In this document: positions 49,657-57,600 of the stretch, piece after piece | Layout: each line of letters starts with the position of its first letter | Numbering within the stretch: position 1 is the first letter of the stretch | DNA from: JAJYKC01 sp963823105 | GTDB lineage: Bacteria > Acidobacteriota > Terriglobia > Bryobacterales > Bryobacteraceae | Length of the DNA stretch: 64,000 bases | NCBI GenBank assembly: GCA_963823105.1 | Contig: CAWGKC010000001.1 | Location: 124,001-188,000, forward strand | Direction of reading: 5' to 3' | Made by a program: the position numbers and the translations under genes | The notes under the pieces: model-generated | Seen by the model: the letters and a program-made list of their open reading frames with translations, nothing else | Database searches by the model: none | What the model was told of the DNA's origin: nothing

Positions 49657-50688
49657 ATGCCATTTGTCGTCACCTTCGGTGAGATCATGCTGCGCCTCGC
49701 CCCTCCGGGCCACGAGCGCTTTCTCCAGTCCCCGCAATTCGCCGCCACGTTCGGCGGCGGGGAAGCGAACGTCGCCGTGGCCCTGGCCGGCTTCGGCGTT
49801 CCGTCGCGTTTCGTCTCCGTTCTTCCGCCCGCCAATCCCATCGTCGACGCCTTCCTCGGCGAACTGCGCCGGTTCGGCGTGGACGATACGGGCGTGGTGC
49901 GCGCGCCCGGCCGCTTCGGCGTGTACTTCGTCGAAAACGGCGCCAATCAGCGGCCATCGAAAGTAGTCTACGACCGCGAAGGAAGCTCGATCGCTCTAGC
50001 CGCCCCGGGCGCGATCGATTGGCCCCGCGCTCTGGCCGGAGCGTCGTGGTTCCACATCACCGGCATCACGCCGGCGTTGAGCCAAAGCGCGGCCGATCTC
50101 TCGCTCGAAGCCCTGCGCGCGGCGCGGGCGGGCGGCGCCACCGTTTCCTGCGATCTCAACTTCCGCAAAAATCTTTGGAAATACGGCAAAGCCGCGCACC
50201 AGGTGATGCCCGAACTGTTCCGCCACGTCGACGTCGGCATCGCCAACGAGGAAGACTGCCAGGCCGCGCTCGGCATCGCCGCTCAATCCAACGTCGACTC
50301 CGGCACGCTCGATCCGGAGCACTACCGCAAGCTCACCGGCGACGTCCTCGACGCCTACCCTAATCTCAAAATAATCGCCGTGACGCTGCGCGAATCTCAC
50401 AGCGCCTCTCATAACGGATGGTCGGCCTGCCTGAACGACCGCGCGGAGTTTCTCCTCAGCCGCCACTACGACATCACCGACATCGTGGATCGCGTCGGCG
50501 GGGGGGATTGTTTCGCCGGCGGGCTGATTTTCGGCCTCCTGGAACTGCCCTCGCACCGCGACGCGCTGGAGTTCGCCGTCGCCGCCTCGTGCCTGAAACA
50601 CTCCATTCCCGGGGACTTCAACCGCTTCACGCGCCAGGAGGTGGAGCAACTGGTCCGCGGCGGAGGTTCGGGCCGCGTGCAGCGCTGA
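49657..50688 (+). CDS. PfkB-family sugar kinase, 2-keto-3-deoxygluconate kinase-like
   Basis: 343 residues from the ATG at 49657. N-terminal GEIMLRLAPPGHERFLQSPQ and the substrate loop FGGGEANVAVALAGFG; C-terminal phosphate/ATP loop DRVGGGDCFAGGLIFGLLELP, with Asp as the expected base. This arrangement and the NANP-like QRPSKVVYDREGSSI fit KdgK, which makes KDPG precursor in the Entner-Doudoroff/uronate routes; related 2-keto-sugar kinases cannot be excluded. The plant-sugar theme (galactosidase, UDP-glucuronate enzyme) agrees with this role. Confidence 0.87.
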   Translation: MPFVVTFGEIMLRLAPPGHERFLQSPQFAATFGGGEANVAVALAGFGVPSRFVSVLPPANPIVDAFLGELRRFGVDDTGVVRAPGRFGVYFVENGANQRPSKVVYDREGSSIALAAPGAIDWPRALAGASWFHITGITPALSQSAADLSLEALRAARAGGATVSCDLNFRKNLWKYGKAAHQVMPELFRHVDVGIANEEDCQAALGIAAQSNVDSGTLDPEHYRKLTGDVLDAYPNLKIIAVTLRESHSASHNGWSACLNDRAEFLLSRHYDITDIVDRVGGGDCFAGGLIFGLLELPSHRDALEFAVAASCLKHSIPGDFNRFTRQEVEQLVRGGGSGRVQR

Positions 50689-50701
50689 GACCCGCTGCCG
50701 C

Positions 50702-50707
50702 TATAAT
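50702..50707 (+). promoter_or_regulatory. Possible -10 box (TATAAT)
   Basis: A perfect TATAAT lies 18 bases before the ATG of the VWFA protein gene, leaving a short leader. The -35 region at the right distance (GCAGCG) is poor, so the assignment is tentative. Confidence 0.3.
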
Positions 50708-50725
50708 GAGACTCAGGTTCCCAGC

Positions 50726-51805
50726 ATGTATTTCCGGTTCCTTCGCGCTCTCGCCGCCTTCGTCCCGCTGTGCTTCACCGCCGTGGCGCAATCGACCGCG
50801 CCCCATCCCGTCGCAACCGAAGCCAACGCCACGGTGCCCGCCACCGTCCAATCGCCCGTCAAGAGCGAAGAATCGAATATCCGCGTCCAGGTGAACGAAG
50901 TGGTGGTGCCGGTCACCGTCACCGACTTCCATGGGCGTTTCGTAACCAACCTCGATCAGAAGGATTTCAAGATTCTCGACGAGGGCAAGGAGCAGGCTCT
51001 CCAGTTTTTCAGCCGCGAGCGCAGCCAGCCGGTGGTGGCCGGCTTTATTATCGACATGAGCAACTCCTCGCGTCTGCAATGGAAACATTACCAGGACGCC
51101 GCCGCGGAACTGGCCATCACGCTGCTGCCCGGCGATAAGAAATACAGCGGATTCCTCATCGCCTACACCAACGAGCCGGAGTTGCTGATCAACACCACCA
51201 ACGACGGCGACGAGATCGCCGAAAAGATCCGCAAGTTGAAGCCGGCGGGCGGCGCCGCCCTCTACGACGCCATCTACATGGCGATTACCAAGCACAAGAT
51301 GGTGCTGGGGGAGCCGATCGAGCCGCGGCGGGTGCTGGTTGTGATCAGCGACGGCCACGATAACGCCAGCAAGAAAACGCTGGCCGAGGTGCTGGAATTG
51401 TGCCAGCGCGAACTGGTCACCGTCTATTGCATCAGCACCGTCTCCTTTGGCGACATCACGCCGGACGAGCGCAATCTGGTGAAGCTGGCCGAGGACACCG
51501 GCGGACGCGTCGTTTCGCCTCTGCAAAAGGTTTACTCCGACGTCTCCGGGTATCTCTCGACGCCCTCCGACGACGGCAACTACGCTTTCACCGTCGGCAC
51601 CGGCGGCTACGCCTCCGAACTCGCGCAGGGCATGTTCCGCGCCATCACCGACATCGCCGGCGAAATCACCACCCAGTACATTTTGCGTTACATTCCCAAT
51701 ATCAACGACACCAAGCAGAAGCAGTTCCGCAAAATCGACGTCATCGTGAACCTGGCCAACGTCAAGGTTCGCGCGCGGCGCGGTTATTATCCCTACAATC
51801 CTTAG
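50726..51805 (+). CDS. Secreted VWFA-related acidobacterial domain protein
   Basis: 359 residues with a signal peptide (MYFRFLRALAAFVPLCFTAVAQ). After a short linker comes the characteristic acidobacterial block VNEVVVPVTVTDFHGRFVTN, then LDQKDFKILDEGKEQALQFF, and a vWA domain with MIDAS FIIDMSNSS, VLVVISDGHDNAS and a long TTQYILRYIPN..K.F.KI.V stretch ending VKVRARRGYYPY. These proteins are extremely numerous in Acidobacteriota and are exported; the role (perhaps surface protein interaction) is unknown. Intact, single frame. Confidence 0.9.
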   Translation: MYFRFLRALAAFVPLCFTAVAQSTAPHPVATEANATVPATVQSPVKSEESNIRVQVNEVVVPVTVTDFHGRFVTNLDQKDFKILDEGKEQALQFFSRERSQPVVAGFIIDMSNSSRLQWKHYQDAAAELAITLLPGDKKYSGFLIAYTNEPELLINTTNDGDEIAEKIRKLKPAGGAALYDAIYMAITKHKMVLGEPIEPRRVLVVISDGHDNASKKTLAEVLELCQRELVTVYCISTVSFGDITPDERNLVKLAEDTGGRVVSPLQKVYSDVSGYLSTPSDDGNYAFTVGTGGYASELAQGMFRAITDIAGEITTQYILRYIPNINDTKQKQFRKIDVIVNLANVKVRARRGYYPYNP

Positions 51806-51819
51806 CCGATAAGCTTCCC

Positions 51820-52590
51820 ATGAGCCCTCGTTACTCTCTCGTTCAGGTCTACCTTCCGGGGAGGGGTCTGGAGAACGCCGGGGTGCTGCTCGAGGACCCG
51901 GCCGCCAACGCCATCCATTTGCGTTTCCGGCGCGATTGGGAGGCCATCGCCGGCGAGGACGAGGCCGAGGTTCTGGAGTTGCTGGCCGGGGATCTGTCGC
52001 GCAAAGCCGAGGAGATGGGCGGCCGCGCGCTGTTCGACTATCTGGAATCCTCCGCGTCGAACGACTTTCGGATCACCGACCCCGAGGCCGTCGCCGTCGA
52101 AGATTTCGACCGCGCGGTGAATCGCCTCTACCGGGAACACATCCCCTCGAAAATTCTCCAGTTCCGCACGCATGTGCCGCGCTATTCCCTACGCGTCGCC
52201 GCCGGCAAGTTTCTGGACAACGCCGAGGTGAGCGAGGAAGAGTGGGTGGAGGCGCCGGAAGACCTTCGCCTCACCCCGGACTTGTTCGCCGCGCGCATCG
52301 CCGGAAAATCGATGGAGCCAACCATCCCCGACGGCAGTCTCTGCGTCTTCCGCGCCGGCGCCGCGGGCTCGCGGCAGGGCCGCCGCGTCCTGGTCGAAAA
52401 TCTCGAAACCTCCGGCACGAACCGCTATTCGGTGAAACGCTACGTCAGCGAAAAATCGGCAACGAAGCCGGAATGGCGCCACACCCGCATCCGCCTGGAA
52501 TCGCTCAACCCAGGGTATCCGTCCTGGGATCTCGACCCCGACGAGGACAAATACCGCATCGTCGCCGAGTTCATCCGCGTGTTGGAATAG
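51820..52590 (+). CDS. S24/LexA-like peptidase domain fused to a DUF3037-like N-terminal domain
   Basis: 256 residues. Residues about 5-100 (SPRYSLVQVYLPGRGLENAG, VLLEDPAANAIHLRFRRDW) resemble the DUF3037 fold start but without certainty. Residues about 165-250 hold a serine-lysine peptidase fold of the LexA/UmuD kind: FAARIAGKSMEPTIPDGSLC with Ser of GKSMEP as nucleophile and a Lys in NRYSVKRYVSE as the base. No DNA-binding helix-turn-helix is present in the remainder, so it is not LexA. It may be a stress-activated self-processing protein or a non-classical sensor. The DUF-peptidase order is rare in what I know. Confidence 0.7.
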   Translation: MSPRYSLVQVYLPGRGLENAGVLLEDPAANAIHLRFRRDWEAIAGEDEAEVLELLAGDLSRKAEEMGGRALFDYLESSASNDFRITDPEAVAVEDFDRAVNRLYREHIPSKILQFRTHVPRYSLRVAAGKFLDNAEVSEEEWVEAPEDLRLTPDLFAARIAGKSMEPTIPDGSLCVFRAGAAGSRQGRRVLVENLETSGTNRYSVKRYVSEKSATKPEWRHTRIRLESLNPGYPSWDLDPDEDKYRIVAEFIRVLE

Positions 52591-52597
52591 CGGCGCT

Positions 52598-55282
52598 CTA
52601 CGCCGTCGCCGGCGCCGCGCTGGCGATCTGACGCAGCACATAGGGCAGGATGCCCCCGCTGCGGTAATAGGCCACTTCGCGCGGCGTATCGATGCGCACG
52701 ATCGCCTCGAAACTGCGCTCGACGCCGTCGGCCGCCACGACGCGCACCCGCGCTCGCTCGCCTCGCTCGATCGCGCCCGCCAGGTTTTCGATGGCGTACG
52801 TCTCGTCGCCGGTCAACGCCAGCGTCTCGCGGTTTTCGCCGGGCGCAAACTGCAGTGGAACGACGCCCATCCCCACCAGGTTCGAGCGATGAATGCGCTC
52901 GAAGCTTTCGGCGATCACCGCCTTCACGCCCAGCAGCAGCGTTCCCTTCGCCGCCCAATCGCGCGACGAGCCGGAGCCATATTCCTTGCCCGCCACGATT
53001 AACAGCGGCACCCCCTCGCGTTGATAGCGCATCGCGCCGTCGTAGATCGACATGCGCTCCCCGCTCGGGATGTGCGTCGTCCATCCGCCCTCCGTCCCGG
53101 GCGCCATCAGGTTTTTCAGACGGATATTGGCCAGCGTCCCGCGCACCATCACTTCATGATTGCCGCGCCGCGCGCCGTAGGAATTGAAGTCCGCCGGCTT
53201 CACGCCCTGCTCGATCAAATACCGCCCCGCCGGGCTGTCCACGGCGATGGAGCCGGCCGGGGAAATGTGGTCGGTCGTCACCGAATCGCCCAGCATCGCC
53301 AGCACGTGCATCCCGGCCAGATCGCGCACCGGCGCCTCCGGATCGGCCATCTTGTCGAAATAAGGCGGCTTTTTGATGTACGTCGATTTCGCCGCCCATT
53401 GGTACAACTCGCCCTTCGGAACGCGGATGGAATTCCACGTCGCATCGCCCTGAAACACTTCCGCGTATTCCTTGGCGAACATCTCCGTGCGCACGGACTG
53501 CCGCACCACCGCCTCCACTTCCGCCGGCGCCGGCCAGATGTCGCGCAGATACACCGGAGCGCCGTCCGTCCCCTCCCCGATCGGCTCGTTCTGAAGATCC
53601 ACGTCGACGCGCCCGGCCAGCGCGTAAGCCACCACCAACGGCGGCGACGCCAGATAATTCGCCCGCACCAGCGAATTAATGCGTCCTTCGAAATTGCGAT
53701 TGCCGCTCAACACCGCGGCCACCAGCAGTTTCTCCCGCTGCACCGCCTCCGCCACTTCCTCCGGCAGCGGCCCGCTATTGCCGATGCACGTCGTGCAGCC
53801 ATAGCCCACAAGGTTGAATTTCAACGCCTCCAAATACGGCATCAGCCCGGCGTCGATTAAATAATCGATCACCACTTTCGATCCCGGGGCGAGGCTGGTC
53901 TTCACCCAGGCCGGCGTTTTCAGGCCCTTCTCGACGGCCTTCTTCGCCACCAGTCCCGCCGCCATCATCACCGACGGATTCGACGTATTCGTGCAGCTTG
54001 TAATCGCCGCGATCACCACCGCGCCGTCGCGAATGGTCGCCGTGGCGCCGTTGCTCCCCATCGTGGTTTCGCGCGGCGCCGCGCCCAACCCGCTCAGGAA
54101 ATTCGCCTTCACATCCGGCAGATCGATCCGGTCCTGCGGACGCTTCGGCCCGGCCAGCGACGGCGTCACCGTGCCCAGGTCCAATTCCAGCGTGTCCGAA
54201 AATTCCGGTTCCGGCGAGCTCTCGGTCAGGAACAATCCCTGCTCCTTGAAATACGCCTCCACCAGCGCGATCAGCTTCGGCGGCCGGTTGGTCAGCTTAA
54301 GATACTCGATCGTTTTGTGATCTACCGGGAACACTCCGATGGTCGCGCCATATTCGGGCGCCATGTTGCCGATCGTCGCGCGGTCGGCCAGGCTCAACGA
54401 CGCCACGCCCGATCCGTAGAACTCCACGAACTTGCCCACCACGCCCTTCTTGCGCAGCATCTGCGTCACGGTCAAAACCAAATCGGTCGCCGTCGCGCCC
54501 TCGGGCAGCTTGCCTTTCAACCGGAACCCAACCACTTGAGGGAGCAGCATCGAAATCGGCTGGCCCAACATGCAAGCCTCGGCCTCAATTCCGCCGACGC
54601 CCCAGCCCACCACGCCCAGCCCGTTGATCATCGTCGTGTGCGAATCGGTGCCCATCACGCTATCGGGATACGCCGCCGGGCGCATCGCCGCGCCGCCGCC
54701 GGTGAACACCACCGGCGCCAGATATTCCAGATTCACCTGATGCACGATTCCCGTATCCGGCGGCACCACGCGGAAATTCTCGAACGCCGTTTGCCCCCAG
54801 CGCAGGAAACTGTACCGCTCCTGATTGCGCTGGAACTCCAGCAGCGCGTTGGTGTCGAACGCCTTCTTCGTTCCAAACTCGTCCACCTGCACCGAATGGT
54901 CGATCACCAGATCCACCGGGATCAGCGGATTGGCCAGCTTCGGCTCCGCGCCCATCGCCCGCAGCGCGTCGCGCATCGCCCCCAAATCCACCACGCACGG
55001 CACCCCGGTGAAATCCTGCAGCAGCACCCGCGCCGGCATGAAGTTGATCTCCCGCGCCGGCGCGTCCAGCTTCCACTGCGCCACGTACTCGATGTCGCCG
55101 CGCTTCACCGTCTCGCCGTCTTCCATTCGCAGCAGGTTTTCCAGCAGGATGCGGATCGAATACGGCACGCGGCCCAATTTCGCCACGCCCGCTTTTTCGA
55201 GCGCGTCTAACCGGTAGATCGTATACTCGCCGCCCTGCACGCGCAGCGTCGAGGCCGCGCCGAAACTATCTTGGTTTTTCAT
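52598..55282 (-). CDS. acnA: Aconitate hydratase A
   Basis: 894 residues, the usual AcnA/IRP-type size. N-terminal YSIRILLENLLR and VLLQDFTGVPCVVDLGAMRDA; GTDSHTTMINGLGVVGWGVGGIEAEA; cluster-binding cysteines in ITSCTNTSNPSVMM and GYGCTTCIGNSGPLPEEV; C-terminal swivel domain with KEYGSGSSRDWAAKGTLLLGV and ESFERIHRSNLVGMGVVPLQF. The [4Fe-4S] enzyme interconverts citrate and isocitrate in the TCA cycle. Intact, single frame, with its own 37-base spacer to the S24 gene. Confidence 0.97.
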   Translation of the reverse strand: MKNQDSFGAASTLRVQGGEYTIYRLDALEKAGVAKLGRVPYSIRILLENLLRMEDGETVKRGDIEYVAQWKLDAPAREINFMPARVLLQDFTGVPCVVDLGAMRDALRAMGAEPKLANPLIPVDLVIDHSVQVDEFGTKKAFDTNALLEFQRNQERYSFLRWGQTAFENFRVVPPDTGIVHQVNLEYLAPVVFTGGGAAMRPAAYPDSVMGTDSHTTMINGLGVVGWGVGGIEAEACMLGQPISMLLPQVVGFRLKGKLPEGATATDLVLTVTQMLRKKGVVGKFVEFYGSGVASLSLADRATIGNMAPEYGATIGVFPVDHKTIEYLKLTNRPPKLIALVEAYFKEQGLFLTESSPEPEFSDTLELDLGTVTPSLAGPKRPQDRIDLPDVKANFLSGLGAAPRETTMGSNGATATIRDGAVVIAAITSCTNTSNPSVMMAAGLVAKKAVEKGLKTPAWVKTSLAPGSKVVIDYLIDAGLMPYLEALKFNLVGYGCTTCIGNSGPLPEEVAEAVQREKLLVAAVLSGNRNFEGRINSLVRANYLASPPLVVAYALAGRVDVDLQNEPIGEGTDGAPVYLRDIWPAPAEVEAVVRQSVRTEMFAKEYAEVFQGDATWNSIRVPKGELYQWAAKSTYIKKPPYFDKMADPEAPVRDLAGMHVLAMLGDSVTTDHISPAGSIAVDSPAGRYLIEQGVKPADFNSYGARRGNHEVMVRGTLANIRLKNLMAPGTEGGWTTHIPSGERMSIYDGAMRYQREGVPLLIVAGKEYGSGSSRDWAAKGTLLLGVKAVIAESFERIHRSNLVGMGVVPLQFAPGENRETLALTGDETYAIENLAGAIERGERARVRVVAADGVERSFEAIVRIDTPREVAYYRSGGILPYVLRQIASAAPATA

Positions 55283-55322
55283 GGAATCCCACCTTCATTG
55301 TAGGATTTCCGCCGCGCGCCCG

Positions 55323-56333
55323 CTAAACCTCCGGCGCTTCCCATCGTCCTGTCTTCCCCGACCGGACGATCGCCTCGATCACCGCCATCGTGCGCAGCGA
55401 ATCCTCCAGCGGCACCGCCATTTCGCCTCCATCGAGAATCGCCTTTGAAAACAGGTCGCCTTGGATCGTGTATTGATCGCACACCGCGAATTCCTCCGTG
55501 CGCGCGCCCTCGCCGAAGAGATCGCCCTTAGTGTCCACCACGATTTTGCACGGCCGGTCCGGTGGAGCGTTGAACGGAATCCCGATGTCCACCCGGCCCT
55601 TCGTTCCGAAGATCTGGACCCGCTGATACGGCGTCAATTGCATGCTGCAGGTGAACGCCGCCTGTCCCGACGGGTAATCGAGAATCGCCGAAGCCAGCCG
55701 GTCGGTTCCGAGCGCCGGATCGTACTCCACCATCCCGATGACGCGGCGCGGCTCTTCGCCGAAGATCATGCGCGAGGTGAAAATCGGATAACAGCCAATG
55801 TCCATCATCCCTCCGCCGCCCCACTCCGGCACGTTGCGAATGTTCGCCGGGTCGGCGTTGAAGTAGCTGAAAGCCGCGGTGAACGCGCGCAGCGCTCCGA
55901 TCTCCCCCGAATGCGCGATCTCCTTCGCCCGCAGCCACTGGGGATGCGTGCGGACCATGAACGCCTCGCCCATCTTCACGCCCGCGCGGTCCCGCGCCGC
56001 GATCAATTCATGAATCTCCGCCAGGTTCAACGCCAGCGGCTTCTCGCACAACACGTGCTTGCCCGCCTCCGCCGCGCGGATCGACCACGGCACATGCAGA
56101 TGATTCGGCAGCGGATTGTAAATGGCGTCGATCTCCGGATCTTTCAATAGCTCCTCGTAGGAGCCATACGCCTTGGCAAGCCCCAGCGTCCGCGCCGCCT
56201 CCTTCGCCCGGCCCTCGTCGCGCGAGGCGATCGCCGTCACCTCGCTCCATTCGCCCGCCTGCATCGCGGGAATCACTTTTCTCACGGCGATGCCCGCAAC
56301 CCCAAGCACGCCCCAGCGGATCTTTTTCGGCAT
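55323..56333 (-). CDS. Gfo/Idh/MocA family NAD(P)-dependent oxidoreductase
   Basis: 336 residues. Rossmann start RWGVLGVAGIAVRKVIPAM (slightly altered GXGXXA), NPLPNHLHVPWSIRAAEAGKHVLCEKPLALNLAEI with the catalytic EKP Lys, and a C-terminal GGGMMDIGCYPIFTSRMIF, typical of sugar-type members. It oxidises or epimerises a sugar or cyclitol with NAD(P). The substrate is not known. The gene lies next to acnA in the same direction with 40 bases between and is probably independent. Confidence 0.88.
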   Translation of the reverse strand: MPKKIRWGVLGVAGIAVRKVIPAMQAGEWSEVTAIASRDEGRAKEAARTLGLAKAYGSYEELLKDPEIDAIYNPLPNHLHVPWSIRAAEAGKHVLCEKPLALNLAEIHELIAARDRAGVKMGEAFMVRTHPQWLRAKEIAHSGEIGALRAFTAAFSYFNADPANIRNVPEWGGGGMMDIGCYPIFTSRMIFGEEPRRVIGMVEYDPALGTDRLASAILDYPSGQAAFTCSMQLTPYQRVQIFGTKGRVDIGIPFNAPPDRPCKIVVDTKGDLFGEGARTEEFAVCDQYTIQGDLFSKAILDGGEMAVPLEDSLRTMAVIEAIVRSGKTGRWEAPEV

Positions 56334-56364
56334 ACTCGCAGTTTGCCACGCCCGGAGGCCGCCG

Positions 56365-57594
56365 TCACTCGTGCGGAATATTCAGAATGCAGCGCAGCGT
56401 GTCGCGGGCGATCAGCAGCTCCTCGTCCGTCGGAATCACCCACGCCTTCAACGCCGATCCCTCCGCGCTGATTTCCTTCTCCACGCCGCTCGCCGCCGCG
56501 TTCCTCTCCGCGTCGAACCGCAGCCCCAGGGCTCCCAGCGGCCCGCAGATCTTCTCCCGCACCGCCGCCGCGTTCTCGCCGATCCCTCCGGCGAACACGA
56601 TCGCGTCCGCGCCGCCCATCGCCGTATAATACGCTCCGATATATTTCGTCACCCGGTAACAAAACGCTTCCACGGCCATCTTTGCCCGCTCCACGCCCTT
56701 GCCCGACGCCTCCAGCAAATCCCGCATATCGCCGGAGACGCCGGAAATTCCATATAGCCCCGATTGCGTGTTCAGCGTCACGTCCACCTCGTGCGCCCCC
56801 ATCTCCGCGCGGTCGATCATGTAGAGAACCGCCCCGGGGTCCACGTCGCCGGAGCGCGTTCCCATCACCAGCCCTTCCAGCGGCGTGAAGCCCATCGAGG
56901 TATCGACCGATTCGCCCCGGTCGATCGCGCATACCGAACAGCCGTTCCCCAAATGGCAGGTAATCAGCCGGAAATCGCTCCGCTTCTTCCCGTGAATCTG
57001 CGCGAAGCGATAGGACACATAGCGGTGCGACGTCCCATGGAAGCCATATCGCCGTAGCTTGTCGCGCGTGTAATAAATGTAGGGCACCGCGTAAAGATAA
57101 GCGTGCGCGGGCATCGTCTGATGAAACGCCGTGTCGAATACCGCCACTTGCGCGGCGTGCGGCAGCAGCGCCTTCGCCGCGAAGTATCCCTTCAGATTAT
57201 GAGGATTGTGCAGCGGCGCCAGATCGCTCGCCTTCTCGATTTCCTTCAAGACATCATCGGTGATCAGCGCGGACCCTTTGAAACTCTCCCCGCCATGAAC
57301 GATTCTGTGCCCCGCGCCTTCGATCTCGCGCGGGCCGCCGATCAGCTTGCTTTCCCCGGTCAGCCACTCGAAGGCCGTTTCGATGGCCTCCTTATGCTTC
57401 AGAACCGGTCGGTGCGAAACCTGCTTCTCCCCTCCGGCGATTTCAAACGTGATCTTAGAATCCACCGCGCCGATCCGCTCGATCGATCCGCGCCCCAACG
57501 CCCGGTCCCCATTCGCCGCGATCTGTTCCGGACTCGTCTCGATCAACTGAAACTTCAACGACGAGCTGCCGCAGTTTAAAACGAGTATCAACAT
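56365..57594 (-). CDS. ackA: Acetate kinase
   Basis: 409 residues. Full family pattern: LVLNCGSSSLKFQLIE, GHRIVHGGESF, VAVFDTAFHQTMPAHAY, RRYGFHGTSHRYVSYRF, HLGNGCSVCAIDRGESVDTSMGFTPLEGLVMGTR and DAIVFAGGIGENAAAVRE. It makes ATP and acetate from acetyl phosphate, or runs in reverse. Its start lies six bases after the phosphoketolase stop: with it, sugar phosphates can be split to acetyl phosphate and converted to ATP plus acetate. Confidence 0.97.
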   Translation of the reverse strand: MLILVLNCGSSSLKFQLIETSPEQIAANGDRALGRGSIERIGAVDSKITFEIAGGEKQVSHRPVLKHKEAIETAFEWLTGESKLIGGPREIEGAGHRIVHGGESFKGSALITDDVLKEIEKASDLAPLHNPHNLKGYFAAKALLPHAAQVAVFDTAFHQTMPAHAYLYAVPYIYYTRDKLRRYGFHGTSHRYVSYRFAQIHGKKRSDFRLITCHLGNGCSVCAIDRGESVDTSMGFTPLEGLVMGTRSGDVDPGAVLYMIDRAEMGAHEVDVTLNTQSGLYGISGVSGDMRDLLEASGKGVERAKMAVEAFCYRVTKYIGAYYTAMGGADAIVFAGGIGENAAAVREKICGPLGALGLRFDAERNAAASGVEKEISAEGSALKAWVIPTDEELLIARDTLRCILNIPHE

Positions 57595-57600
57595 GCCGCG

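Noticed and set aside
48907..50688. Single 593-residue protein joining MFS and sugar kinase sequences
   Set aside because: The first part is MFS coding sequence partly out of frame; the kinase has its own ATG at 49657 and family N-terminus, so fusion is an artefact of the frameshifted MFS gene.
54317..55210. 297-codon frame antisense to aconitase
   Set aside because: His/Arg-rich shadow; the aconitase cysteines and domain motifs lie on the other strand.
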